Positions 24,996 through 33,410 of a stretch of DNA of 64,000 nucleotides are shown one piece after another. A model generated the notes under the pieces. That model was not told where the DNA came from. It did not search any database and saw nothing but the letters and a program-made list of their open reading frames with translations. The stretch lies in the NCBI GenBank assembly GCA_948890655.1, contig CAQTYU010000004.1, positions 62,001-126,000 on the forward strand, read 5' to 3'. The position numbers and the translations under genes are program-made. The stretch's first letter is position 1. The number at the start of each line of letters is the position of its first letter. The DNA comes from Christensenellaceae bacterium (lineage in GTDB: Bacteria; Bacillota; Clostridia; Christensenellales; Borkfalkiaceae).

Positions 24996-26327
24996 TTACG
25001 GTGAAACCCTGTTTATATCTCTGGGGAACATAGTCGCATTCCTTACGTTTTTGAAACCTAAAAGGTGCATCGTAAGCCTTTCAAGCCCAAGCCCCAATCC
25101 GCCGTGGGGGGGCGCACCGTACTTATGGAGCATAAGATAGGTTTCGAATTCGTCGGGGTTCATTCCCATTTTCTTCATTTTTGCGACCTGCTCGTTGTAA
25201 TCGTGAATTCTCTGCCCGCCGCTCGTTATTTCGATTCCTCTGAAAAGCAGGTCGAAGGAGAGAGTAACCTCGGGGTCTTCGGGGTCGTCCATCGTGTAGA
25301 ACGGGCGCTTTTTGGAGAGGTAGTGGGTCACGAACAGAAAGTCGGAATTAAACTGCTGCTTTGCCCATTTGCCCAAGAACGCTTCTTCCTCGGGCTCGAA
25401 GTCCTTCATATCGGTAATGTTTTTCAGCTTCTTCACGCAAAGCTCTTTCGCGTCCTTAAACCGTACGCATGGTATAGAGGTGATTTCGGGAATATCGACT
25501 TTTAACAGCTCGACTTCGGGCGCGTACTCCGTCTTTAACAGGTTCATAATATATTTGAGTGCGCCCGTTTCCATATTCATTATATCGGTGAAGCTCTCTA
25601 TAAATCCCATTTCAAAGTCCATTGAAATGTATTCGTTCAGGTGCCTCGAAGTGTCGTGGTGTTCCGCGCGGAACACGGGGGCAATCTCGAATACCCTTTC
25701 AAACACCGGTACCAGCGCTTGCTTGTAAAGCTGGGGGCTCTGCGCAAGATAAACGATTTTGCCGAAGTAGTCGAGCTTGAAAACGTTCGTGCCGCCTTCC
25801 GCGCCGGCAAAATTGATTTTAGGGGTGTGGATTTCAGTGAAGTTCTGACTCTGCAAATATTCGCGGAAACCTCTCTGTATGCCTTCCTGCAATTTGAAAA
25901 TCGCGCGTTCCTTGGGGTTGCGCAAGGTAACGGGGCGGTTGTCAAGATTTACTGAAAGCTCGCAGTTAATCTGTTTTTTAGAAATAACCACGGGCGGAAT
26001 TGCGGCGGGGGTGGAGATGATTTCTATATTGTGAATCTGCAATTCGTATCTCTCGCTTCCGTCGCGCGTCTCGCTCTTAACGACTTTACCCATGATTTTC
26101 GCCGAAGCCTGCTCAACTATGCTTTCGTTTAATCTGAACGCCGAAAATTCGGGCGAGTAAACGCACTGAATAAGCTCGCGCGCGGTTCTTACCAAAATAA
26201 ATGCGAAGTCGGACATTTCACGGATATTGTGAATAACGCCCTTTATTTTAACTACCTTTTCAACGTTATTCTTAAATTCCGAATAGGGAGTGTATTCGGA
26301 ATTGATAACGCCCGTCATTTCTTCCAT
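24996..26327 (-). CDS. aspS: Archaeal-type (probably non-discriminating) aspartyl-tRNA synthetase
   Basis: Class IIb aminoacyl-tRNA synthetase, 443 residues from the ATG at 26327 (MEEMTGVINSEYTPYSEF), chosen because AGAGGA lies upstream; earlier in-frame starts would add 20 unlikely residues. An N-terminal OB fold (VVKIKGVIHNIREMSDFAFI) is followed by the catalytic core: FGKIVYLAQSPQLYKQ, motif 2 FRAEHHDTSRHLNEY and motif 3 GGLGLGLERLTMHLLG. The short length without the GAD insertion and the SPQLYKQ motif mark the archaeal/eukaryotic-type AspRS rather than the usual bacterial one. Such bacterial copies often also charge tRNA-Asn and work with GatCAB; no gat genes are in this window. Confidence 0.9.
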   Translation of the reverse strand: MEEMTGVINSEYTPYSEFKNNVEKVVKIKGVIHNIREMSDFAFILVRTARELIQCVYSPEFSAFRLNESIVEQASAKIMGKVVKSETRDGSERYELQIHNIEIISTPAAIPPVVISKKQINCELSVNLDNRPVTLRNPKERAIFKLQEGIQRGFREYLQSQNFTEIHTPKINFAGAEGGTNVFKLDYFGKIVYLAQSPQLYKQALVPVFERVFEIAPVFRAEHHDTSRHLNEYISMDFEMGFIESFTDIMNMETGALKYIMNLLKTEYAPEVELLKVDIPEITSIPCVRFKDAKELCVKKLKNITDMKDFEPEEEAFLGKWAKQQFNSDFLFVTHYLSKKRPFYTMDDPEDPEVTLSFDLLFRGIEITSGGQRIHDYNEQVAKMKKMGMNPDEFETYLMLHKYGAPPHGGLGLGLERLTMHLLGFKNVRNATMFPRDINRVSP

Positions 26328-26358
26328 AATTTTCCTCTTTTTCAAGTTGTTCAACACA

Positions 26359-26387
26359 ATTTTACGGCTTTTGCACCTAAAAATCAA
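26359..26387 (-). promoter_or_regulatory. Probable aspS promoter
   Basis: On the minus strand TTGATT (26382-26387), a 17-base spacer and TAAAAT (26359-26364) lie about 30 bases upstream of the aspS start. Confidence 0.5.
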
Positions 26388-26439
26388 GTAAATAGATAAC
26401 GGCGTAAAAAATAAATTTTGCGATGTAAAAATTTTCTTG

Positions 26440-26468
26440 TTGCATTTATATAAGAAATTCTTTATACT
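26440..26468 (+). promoter_or_regulatory. Promoter of the 6S-like RNA
   Basis: TTGCAT at 26440-26445, a 17-base spacer and TATACT at 26463-26468 place a start near 26475, just before a self-closing structured RNA. Confidence 0.65.
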
Positions 26469-26474
26469 ATATAG

Positions 26475-26653
26475 TGAGTCTGCGGTGCGCGTGGTATGGG
26501 AAATTCGTAATCCACAAAGTTAAAAAGGGAGCAGCCGTTCGCGGAAATAGTTAAGGTCTGTTAATTCGGAAAGAACGATGTTCGGCGACGCTGCACCCAC
26601 CTGCGAGAATGCGGGTTAACACTTTTTCATATCACGGCACAGGCGGATTTTTT
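26475..26653 (+). ncRNA. ssrS: Probable 6S RNA
   Basis: About 178 bases bounded by a promoter and a run of six T (26648-26653). The ends pair: TCTGC, GTGC and CGTGGT (26479-26483, 26485-26488, 26490-26495) face ATCACG, GCAC and GCGGA (26631-26636, 26637-26640, 26643-26647), with only small internal loops. Inside, GGTGC-GCG (26484-26491) can alternatively pair with CGC-T-GCACC (26589-26597), and CCTGC/GCGGG forms a small hairpin near 26600-26614. Length, rod shape with self-closing ends, and the GACG..CACCCACCT..GGGTT pattern in the 3' half resemble 6S RNA, which binds sigma-A RNA polymerase. Not SRP RNA (no GGAAGGAAGCAGCC loop) and not a riboswitch class I know. Confidence 0.6.
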
Positions 26654-26663
26654 CGTTTTCTCT

Positions 26664-26696
26664 CTTCCCTGTATCGCAGGGAAGGTTTCATTTTTT
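26664..26696 (+). terminator. Terminator after the 6S-like RNA
   Basis: CTTCCCTG (26664-26671) pairs with CAGGGAAG (26677-26684) over a five-base loop and is followed by GTTTCATTTTTT. It backs up the T-run at the end of the RNA. Confidence 0.8.
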
Positions 26697-26755
26697 GGTG
26701 AATTGCAAAAAATGTAAGTAACTATCAAAAAAAGAAAATAATTTAAAAAATCGCC

Positions 26756-26785
26756 TTGACATACGTATATATAAAGTGATAGAAT
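26756..26785 (+). promoter_or_regulatory. Promoter of the two-lipoprotein operon
   Basis: Consensus TTGACA at 26756-26761, an 18-base spacer, TAGAAT at 26780-26785, followed by AGGAGG and the start at 26857. Confidence 0.75.
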
Positions 26786-26856
26786 TTATTTGTTAAATTG
26801 CGCAGTATGGGTGTACTATGCAATTTTTTCTTAATCGAAAAATACAGGAGGAAAAT

Positions 26857-28350
26857 ATGATAAAAATCAAACGCATCGTACCATTCATTTTGGCTGCCTG
26901 CATGGTTTTTTCGCTGTTCTTCACGCTTGCCTGCTCTACGGCAAAAGAGCTTGACGCCTTAACGCTTGATACGACTAACGCCAAATTGGATTTCAGTCTT
27001 GGGGAGGAATATCGTCCGACGGGGCTCGTAGTTTATGCAAACTACGCCAACGGCGAAACTGAAACCGTTGACCTCGGCGCCGTTACTATTGACTCAAGCA
27101 AGTTTAATCCTGCCGTTAAGGGAACGTATACGGTTTCCGTATCGTATTCGTACGAAGAGAAAACCGTTTCCGCAACGTACGACGTAAACGTAGTTGACGC
27201 GTTGTTCGGCGGACTCGTCGTCACTCTCAAAGAGGGCAGGAAGAACAGATTTGACCTTTCCGCAAACAACAAGACGATAGACTTTACCCACGCCGCAACG
27301 TGGATTGAAGTAAGATTGCCCGACGCTAACGGTAACGTTGATATGAACGCCGCCGCTTTGAGCAGGGATAGCTATACGGTTGAAGTTTTTAAGGGTAGCG
27401 AAAAGGTTACCGATTTAAGTGGAGTTAACCGCGGCAACTATCAGATTTGCGCTTCTATTTACGATGCAAAGGAAGACTTCACTTATTGGGGCTTCACCAA
27501 CATTTTAATATTCGACGACGTCAGCAGCATTGAGTTTAAGGAAGGTACTCTCCAACAAAAAAGAGGACTCAGAGAGACGATGACTCCGACATGGAAGTTT
27601 ACCGTGACCTACAACAGCGGCGATACCGCAGTGGTTGAAAAGGGTAATGTCCATTTATCGATTCCCTCGATAAACCCTAACGTCGCTAAAGATAACGGCA
27701 GCGTAGTGGTAAAATACAGAGAGCCCGATACGAGAGAACAAAGTACGACCGTAAATTATCAGCTTACGGGCGTTCAGGCTAACCCCGATTTAGCATTCCT
27801 TAACTTCTCGGATACGGATGTATTTACGGCTTCCAATACGAATGAATTTATCGGGACCGTAGAATACAACGGTGGCGATGCAAGCTTTAACGTTATCGGC
27901 GGTAATCCGGGCGGTAAATGCAAGATAGTAAGCAAGAGCGCTACGATAAGCTTGCCTACGGGTATCGTTATCAACGGTCTTGAAACGTTCTCGGCAAATC
28001 AAGCTTATCAGTCTGGCGGCGCAAGTTCAGCCGCTAACGGAAAATATATTACCTTCACCTTAGACAGAAACTGTGAAATCTATGTATACGCTAAGTCCAA
28101 CGGCGACGACGACAGATGTATGTATCTTGAAACGGAAAACGATTACGCGATAATCACAGGCGTAGAAGGGTATCTCAATATCAACGGCGTGCCTACGGCG
28201 TACGCAAAGGTCGACCCTGCGTCGTATTCGGCTCACGCAGTCAGCGTTACTGGTCTTTCGGGAGAGAACCCTGCCGACTTCTCGCTAACATTTGACGCAA
28301 GCGTTAACGTGTTCGGTATTCTCATAGTCTTCCCCGAGGAGGAGGTATAG
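26857..28350 (+). CDS. Surface lipoprotein with an Ig-like domain
   Basis: 497 residues from the ATG at 26857, selected because AGGAGG precedes it and because the chain then begins with a clean lipoprotein signal (MIKIKRIVPFILAACMVFSL, then FFTLAC with the lipid-bearing Cys). Residues about 30-115 form a Big_3-type Ig-like domain (EYRPTGLVVYANYANGETET and KGTYTVSVSY). The rest is beta-rich; the C-terminal part (YITFTLDRNCEIYVYAKSN, ending VFGILIVFPEEEV) resembles accessory beta-sandwich modules of secreted polysaccharide lyases. It is followed four bases later by a pectate-lyase-like lipoprotein, so a helper role in glycan binding is likely. Confidence 0.8.
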   Translation: MIKIKRIVPFILAACMVFSLFFTLACSTAKELDALTLDTTNAKLDFSLGEEYRPTGLVVYANYANGETETVDLGAVTIDSSKFNPAVKGTYTVSVSYSYEEKTVSATYDVNVVDALFGGLVVTLKEGRKNRFDLSANNKTIDFTHAATWIEVRLPDANGNVDMNAAALSRDSYTVEVFKGSEKVTDLSGVNRGNYQICASIYDAKEDFTYWGFTNILIFDDVSSIEFKEGTLQQKRGLRETMTPTWKFTVTYNSGDTAVVEKGNVHLSIPSINPNVAKDNGSVVVKYREPDTREQSTTVNYQLTGVQANPDLAFLNFSDTDVFTASNTNEFIGTVEYNGGDASFNVIGGNPGGKCKIVSKSATISLPTGIVINGLETFSANQAYQSGGASSAANGKYITFTLDRNCEIYVYAKSNGDDDRCMYLETENDYAIITGVEGYLNINGVPTAYAKVDPASYSAHAVSVTGLSGENPADFSLTFDASVNVFGILIVFPEEEV

Positions 28351-28354
28351 TAAT

Positions 28355-31300
28355 ATGAAAAAGAGCAATTTGAAAAAATTTCTTTCGGCGGCAGCCGTTC
28401 TTGCGATTTCCGCAACCGCGGCTCTTTCCGCCATATCTATTGCTGGATGCGCAAGCGATAAAGACTCCGCTTACGACGAGAACGAGAAACTCATAACGGC
28501 GGACGCAAATCACCGTTCCGACGTCATCTCCACGGCGCTTGGTACCGTAACCAACAGGTCCAGCGGCAGAAAGTATTATGTCGCGCCTAACGGTGTGAAT
28601 ACGAACGACGGCTTGTCGTGGGATACTCCGATAGATTTTACTACAATTTTGTTGCGTGAAGAAAATCCTCTGCAACCCGGCGATACGGTTTACGTCAAAC
28701 CGGGCACTTACAATATCCAGTCGGGTATAGTAGTCCCCGGCACGGTAAAGGGCGAATACAACAAATATATAAGAATCGTAAACGCGTATTATGAAAAAGA
28801 GGAGAGCGGTTACAACGGCTCTGAAAAGATTTGCACTCTTGATTTCAGCGACCAGTCTTTCGACAGTACTTCGCGCGGCGTAGAAATGACAGGCGACTAC
28901 ATTTATTGGTACGGCATCGATATATGCGGGGCGGGCGATAACGGTCTTTATATCGGCGGAAGCTATAATACGATTGAATTCAGTGAATTCTACAACAACC
29001 GCGATACGGGCTTACAGCTCGGTAGGTCGGATTCGGGAAAGAATTCTTTTGAACAGTGGCCCAGCTATAACCTTATTAAAAACTGTACTTCGCACAATAA
29101 CTACGATAACGAAACCTACGGCGAAAACGCCGACGGCTTTGCGGCAAAGCTTACGGTAGGTTACGGCAACGTATTCGACGGCTGTATAGCATACCGTAAC
29201 TCTGACGACGGTTGGGACTTGTATGCTAAGACCGACTCCGGCAATATCGGTTGCGTTATCATCTACAACTGCGTAGCATTTGAAAACGGTTATCTTGAAT
29301 ATACGCAAAGGGAGTGCAACGCGCTTTTCAGCAAGTGGACCGGAACTTATAGCGAAGACCCCGAAAACCCGTTAGGAGCAAACTCTTATTTTACGCGTGA
29401 CGGCGACGGCAACGGATTCAAACTCGGCGGTTCGGTTATGGAAGGCGACGTCCAGCTCTATAACTGCCTTGCTTTCTATAACAGAATGCACGGCGTTACC
29501 GATAACTCAAATCCCGGCTATCTCTATATCGACGGTGTAACCAGCGTTGATAACAGCGCAGTAGTAGACGACAATCCCGCAAGCCCTACGTTCGGTCAGA
29601 TAATAAGGACAGAAAACAAGGATACGCACAACAATATCGACGTGTCGCGTCAGACTTACAGCTATAATACCGTTAAAAAGACGATATCCGTAAACAGCGA
29701 TATTTCAGTATCCGCAGGCGCCGACAGATACCGCGGCTCAGTTACGGACAGCATTTTAAGTAACGGCTCGGATTCCGCCAAGGCAAACTATATCGAAGGC
29801 AGTATTGACGCCGATACTAAGAACGTAGGCGGTATTGCTTTTACAAGTCAAAAGCCTGCGTTGTCCGCCGAAAACGTTTTTGAAAAAATCGCCGTTGACG
29901 TTTCTTCTTCAGTTACAGGAGAGGGGGAGACGGCTGAAACGGTTTACAGTTATGAATACAACCTTACGGGTCTTGAAGATTTATATACGAGTTATGAAAG
30001 TAAAGAGTTAAACCCCGACAGAGTTCACGTAAAGTTCCGTAATAGCGACGACTCAATAAATATGGGGCAGTTCTACAATATCAAATCGGACTTTACGGGA
30101 ATAGAAGGCGTGCAAATCGGTTCGCGCCTCAACAAAGGTTCATGGAGCGAATACGTTCATTTTTACGATAACGATTTCATGAACGGCAACGCTTCAAGCG
30201 AAGACCAGGCAAGACTTCAAAGAGCGGTTGAAACTCTTACTATAAACACCGACCCCAGCGCGGTATATCAGGATTTTGAAGTTCCTTTGAAATTAAATAA
30301 AGCAAAAATTTCCTGGGCGTCGTCTGATACGAACTTCGTTCAAATCGGAACGGACGTAGAACAGTCAATTTCTACCACCGAATATATTACGATAGCGGTT
30401 TACCGTCCCTTAAACGAGGACGCTCACGTTACGCTCACTGCAACTATTACGGTAGGCGATGTTACTGCAACTAAGGACTTTAATCTTACCGTTAAACGCG
30501 GAACTCCTTCAATAGGCACCATATACGTTAAAACGCAGTCGGGCGACCGTATATATAACGGAGGGTCGTACATCGTAGACAGATTCAATATCTTCCGCGA
30601 ACCTACGGTCTATGTGGAAAACGGTATTGACTACAACGGTAAGCTTCTCAACAACAGCCAGTTCACTCATACGTCATCATATACCTACGCTCCCGATAAA
30701 TCTTCTGCGCCGATAGCAATTAAAGGCTTCACACCTTCAAACGACGGCGTTTACACAATAACTGTTACGGTGACACTTGCAAGCGACCCTACGCAGTCGG
30801 CTTCCATAACTTACAATATGTACGTTTCAAGCCGTACGGCAAACGTTGATTTTATGAAAACGGGCTCGGAGCCTGACGTAAAAGTAGAATCTGCGTTAAA
30901 CGTTAATCTCGACGGTTATATAATTTCGGGTAATTTGACGAATGCAACCGGTAAAATTTACGCCCTTTCGTCGCCCACTCAGCTTAATCTGACGGCTTCC
31001 GATATTAAAACTGCGGCAGGGGTTAAATCCTACACGTTCAGATCGGATGCTATAAGCTATCAGTTCGATAACGCCAACAACGGCGCTTATTACGTTTATT
31101 ATGCGCTTGCAAACCTCAACGACGAAATCACCTCCATCGTTTACGAGAAACAGGTGCAGGTTGTAGAAATTACAAATGCGAAAGACTTTATAACGATGGC
31201 GGGAGGGGAGAAAGTAAACGAAGAGAACCCCGACACCACGATATACAGTTTGACGAAGGATCTCGCGTTCACGGCAGAGGATAATAAGCTTTGGGCAACC

Positions 31301-32269
31301 AGAGGCAAAGCTTCGTTCACCGGTCTTTTCAACGGTAACGGTCACACGATTTCAAACGTAAATATCGTTAAATCTAATAATGACGACGGCGGCGCAGCAA
31401 GTATATTCTACAAGGTCGAAGGCGGTACTATAAAGAACGTTAAGTTCGATAATATCACTATAAAAGGCGGTAAACAGCAAACCGGAATTGTTGCTACGTG
31501 TTACGGCGGTTACTTCTACAACATTGCTTTAACTAACCTTACTATAGACGGCGTTACCCGTGTGGGCGGACTTATCGGTCACGTATTCGAAGCTTCGCTT
31601 CCTACCAAGATAAGTTTTGTTTCCCTTACCGACAGCAGCTTAACTTCTTCCAGTCACAGATTGGGCGGCATAATAGGCTTTATTCAGTCAACAGGTTCGC
31701 CCGTTGAAAACGTAAACGTCTACGTTTCGGATTGTTACGTCGTTGCCAACTTAAGCGGCTATCAGCAAGTCGGCGGTATACTCGGCGCGCTTGATAACGC
31801 TAAGCCTACCATCAGCTACTATCTTGAAATTATGCGTTGCTACTTTGACGGTTCGGTTTCTTCAACGTACAGTACGCCCAGAATCGGCGGTATAATCGGT
31901 TATCAGTCGGGTGCGATAGGTCGCTTTAAAATTGCAAACTGCCTATCGATAGGTAATCTGTATGCTTACGAGTCGCACGTTCAGGTATCGGTCGCCCTTA
32001 AATCCGCGTCGCTGATTGTCGGCGGATATTCTACCGTTGCATTGAATGAAGTAACTAGCTGTATTGCGACTATGCAAGAGTACAACTCCGATTTCGACGT
32101 CAATCTCTTTACGTTCAGAAACCTTGAAAGAAGAATAGACGACGTTGTATTCTACTTGGGTATCGGTAAAGACGACCCCGTATGGAAGTATCAATACAAA
32201 GGCGATGCGGCGCATCCTGATTATCTCAAAGCGCCTTACCTCGTATTGAATTTCATTGAAGAAGCGTAA
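28355..32269 (+). CDS. Lipoprotein with family 9 pectate lyase domain, Ig-like domain and GLUG-like C terminus
   Basis: 1304 residues. The signal peptide ends in SIAGC. From residue 69, RKYYVAPNGVNTNDGLSWDT and PGDTVYVKPGTYNI begin a right-handed beta helix; NCTSHNN, ENADGFAAKLTVGYGNVFDG and YRNSDDGWDLYAKT are the calcium/catalytic segments of polysaccharide lyase family 9, so degradation of pectin-like polymers at the surface is the likely role. Around residues 620-830 lie Ig-like segments (KISWASSDTNFVQIG). The C terminus from about 960 has GLUG-type repeats (FTGLFNGNGHTISNVNI, TRVGGLIGHVFEASLP, HRLGGIIGFIQS, RIGGIIGYQSGAIG). Its ribosome binding site lies inside the preceding gene, implying coupled translation. 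Confidence 0.85.
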   Translation: MKKSNLKKFLSAAAVLAISATAALSAISIAGCASDKDSAYDENEKLITADANHRSDVISTALGTVTNRSSGRKYYVAPNGVNTNDGLSWDTPIDFTTILLREENPLQPGDTVYVKPGTYNIQSGIVVPGTVKGEYNKYIRIVNAYYEKEESGYNGSEKICTLDFSDQSFDSTSRGVEMTGDYIYWYGIDICGAGDNGLYIGGSYNTIEFSEFYNNRDTGLQLGRSDSGKNSFEQWPSYNLIKNCTSHNNYDNETYGENADGFAAKLTVGYGNVFDGCIAYRNSDDGWDLYAKTDSGNIGCVIIYNCVAFENGYLEYTQRECNALFSKWTGTYSEDPENPLGANSYFTRDGDGNGFKLGGSVMEGDVQLYNCLAFYNRMHGVTDNSNPGYLYIDGVTSVDNSAVVDDNPASPTFGQIIRTENKDTHNNIDVSRQTYSYNTVKKTISVNSDISVSAGADRYRGSVTDSILSNGSDSAKANYIEGSIDADTKNVGGIAFTSQKPALSAENVFEKIAVDVSSSVTGEGETAETVYSYEYNLTGLEDLYTSYESKELNPDRVHVKFRNSDDSINMGQFYNIKSDFTGIEGVQIGSRLNKGSWSEYVHFYDNDFMNGNASSEDQARLQRAVETLTINTDPSAVYQDFEVPLKLNKAKISWASSDTNFVQIGTDVEQSISTTEYITIAVYRPLNEDAHVTLTATITVGDVTATKDFNLTVKRGTPSIGTIYVKTQSGDRIYNGGSYIVDRFNIFREPTVYVENGIDYNGKLLNNSQFTHTSSYTYAPDKSSAPIAIKGFTPSNDGVYTITVTVTLASDPTQSASITYNMYVSSRTANVDFMKTGSEPDVKVESALNVNLDGYIISGNLTNATGKIYALSSPTQLNLTASDIKTAAGVKSYTFRSDAISYQFDNANNGAYYVYYALANLNDEITSIVYEKQVQVVEITNAKDFITMAGGEKVNEENPDTTIYSLTKDLAFTAEDNKLWATRGKASFTGLFNGNGHTISNVNIVKSNNDDGGAASIFYKVEGGTIKNVKFDNITIKGGKQQTGIVATCYGGYFYNIALTNLTIDGVTRVGGLIGHVFEASLPTKISFVSLTDSSLTSSSHRLGGIIGFIQSTGSPVENVNVYVSDCYVVANLSGYQQVGGILGALDNAKPTISYYLEIMRCYFDGSVSSTYSTPRIGGIIGYQSGAIGRFKIANCLSIGNLYAYESHVQVSVALKSASLIVGGYSTVALNEVTSCIATMQEYNSDFDVNLFTFRNLERRIDDVVFYLGIGKDDPVWKYQYKGDAAHPDYLKAPYLVLNFIEEA

Positions 32270-32284
32270 AATTAATTCTCAGCA

Positions 32285-32320
32285 AAAACGGCAGTATCTT
32301 ATAAAAGGTACTGCCGTTTT
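32285..32320 (+). terminator. Terminator after the lyase gene
   Basis: AAAACGGCAGTA (32285-32296) pairs with TACTGCCGTTTT (32309-32320), followed by an AT-rich tail with TTTTT. Confidence 0.85.
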
Positions 32321-32349
32321 AAATTTTTAAATTATCGTCAAATTTTCGC

Positions 32350-32378
32350 TTGCCAATAAAAAATATATGTGATATAAT
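32350..32378 (+). promoter_or_regulatory. tRNA-Glu promoter
   Basis: TTGCCA at 32350-32355, a 17-base spacer and a perfect TATAAT at 32373-32378, 18 bases before the tRNA. Confidence 0.75.
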
Positions 32379-32396
32379 CACTAAGCAATTGAACAA

Positions 32397-32471
32397 GGCC
32401 CTGTGGTCAAGCGGTTAAGACGGAGCCCTCTCAAGGCTCAATCCCGGGTTCGATTCCCGGCAGGGTCACCA
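32397..32471 (+). tRNA. tRNA-Glu (anticodon CTC)
   Basis: The 75-base gene includes an encoded CCA. The acceptor arms are GGCCCTG and CAGGGTC; the anticodon arm GAGCC-CTCTCAA-GGCTC gives anticodon CTC, reading GAG; the T arm is CCGGGTTCGATTCCCGG. The GGCCC..TGGTCAAGCGGTTAAGAC start is typical of Firmicutes tRNA-Glu. The usual major isoacceptor has TTC, so a second tRNA-Glu gene should exist elsewhere. Confidence 0.95.
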
Positions 32472-32474
32472 CTC

Positions 32475-32490
32475 AGTAACAAAGTCGAAC
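32475..32490 (+). repeat. Direct repeat, left copy (3' flank of tRNA-Glu)
   Basis: AGTAACAAAGTCGAAC, four bases after the tRNA CCA. A copy with one mismatch lies at 33395-33410 on the far side of the acetyltransferase gene. Confidence 0.5.
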
Positions 32491-32525
32491 CTTTCACAAT
32501 GCTGGAAGGTCGGCTTTGTTTTTTT
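32479..32525 (+). terminator. Terminator of the tRNA-Glu transcript
   Basis: A 17-base arm starting ACAAAGTCGAACC (32479-32495) pairs with GGAAGGTCGGCTTTGT (32504-32519), followed by a run of T to 32525. The arm overlaps a sequence repeated at 33395-33410. Confidence 0.85.
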
Positions 32526-32533
32526 GTGCCGTC

Positions 32534-32565
32534 AAGCCGTACAGTTTAGGCTGTACGGCTTTTTC
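32534..32565 (+). terminator. Second terminator hairpin after tRNA-Glu
   Basis: AAGCCGTACAG (32534-32544) pairs with CTGTACGGCTT (32551-32561) and runs into TTTTT. Confidence 0.8.
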
Positions 32566-32622
32566 GCTTATTTTATCAAGCGCCCGCCACAGTGCCATTT
32601 TACTTTTTACGGCTTTATATGG

Positions 32623-32651
32623 TTGAAAAATTGTCTTGTATGTTGTATAAT
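32623..32651 (+). promoter_or_regulatory. Promoter of the acetyltransferase gene
   Basis: TTGAAA at 32623-32628, a 17-base spacer and TATAAT at 32646-32651, about 50 bases upstream of the ATG at 32702. Confidence 0.7.
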
Positions 32652-32701
32652 TATTTTGCTTAAATCAAGCGATAAACAGTAATTTGGTGGAGTGCCTTCA
32701 A

Positions 32702-33343
32702 ATGAAATTACTATTCAAAAACAAAGATGAAATACACCCTCAACCCAAAGTTCCGTCGCTTTGCTACATAAAAAACGTGATAACAAATCCGAATATTATC
32801 GTCGGTGATTATACCTATTATGACGATATACATTCAGGTGGAGAAGATTTCGAAAACCACGTTACGCACTTTTATCCGCATTTAGGCGACAAACTCATTA
32901 TCGGTAAGTTTTGTAGCATTGCAAAAGGCGTTGAATTCATTATGAACGGCGCAAATCACCCTATGAACGGCATTTCGGCGTTTCCTTTCGGAATTTTTAT
33001 AGAAAATCAACCGACGATACCCAAAGATATTGTGCCGTATAAGGGTGATACCGTTATAGGAAGCGACGTTTGGATTGGGCAAAACGTAGTTTTTATGCCC
33101 GGCGTTAAGGTGAGCGACGGTTGTATCATAGGCGCGAATGCCGTTGTAGCAAAAGATATTCCGCCGTATTCCATAGCGGTAGGTAATCCTGCAAGAGTGA
33201 TTAAAAGACGATTTAACGACAGCACGATTGAACGGCTGATTAAACTTAAATGGTGGGATATGCCCATTGAAACGATAGAAGAAAATTACGAACTTTTGCA
33301 AGATAAAAATATAGAATCGTTTATTTCTAAATTCGAGCGATAA
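32702..33343 (+). CDS. Vat/CatB-like hexapeptide-repeat O-acetyltransferase
   Basis: 213 residues from the ATG at 32702, with GGTGGAG upstream (an upstream TTG at 32684 overlaps that site and is rejected). Left-handed beta-helix acetyltransferase of the xenobiotic acetyltransferase group: ITNPNIIVGDYTYYDD, GDKLIIGKFCSIAKGVEFIM, the catalytic His in NGANHPMNG, then GSDVWIGQNVVFMPGVKV and YSIAVGNPARVIKRRF. These blocks match streptogramin A (Vat) and type B chloramphenicol (CatB) acetyltransferases, with NGANH closer to Vat. Many relatives in commensals have unknown substrates, so resistance is possible but not shown. It has its own promoter and lies between short direct repeats. Confidence 0.85.
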   Translation: MKLLFKNKDEIHPQPKVPSLCYIKNVITNPNIIVGDYTYYDDIHSGGEDFENHVTHFYPHLGDKLIIGKFCSIAKGVEFIMNGANHPMNGISAFPFGIFIENQPTIPKDIVPYKGDTVIGSDVWIGQNVVFMPGVKVSDGCIIGANAVVAKDIPPYSIAVGNPARVIKRRFNDSTIERLIKLKWWDMPIETIEENYELLQDKNIESFISKFER

Positions 33344-33394
33344 ATTTCAATTTAGCGGGGTATTTCGGTTTAGTCATTAAGTCGGTCATCAATA

Positions 33395-33410
33395 AGTAAC
33401 AAAATCGAAC
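33395..33410 (+). repeat. Direct repeat, right copy
   Basis: AGTAACAAAATCGAAC, 15 of 16 bases identical to 32475-32490. The two copies enclose about 0.9 kb holding the acetyltransferase gene. No integrase is present, so a past insertion is only inferred. Confidence 0.45.

Noticed and set aside
24996..26327. Asparaginyl-tRNA synthetase instead of AspRS
   Set aside because: The SPQLYKQ block and the motif 2 context match archaeal-type AspRS; AsnRS typically has a SGQL-type block there.
26475..26653. SRP RNA or a riboswitch for the 26475 structured RNA
   Set aside because: There is no SRP apical loop motif (GGAAGGAAGCAGCC) and no known aptamer core. The closed rod with a terminal T-run suits 6S RNA better.
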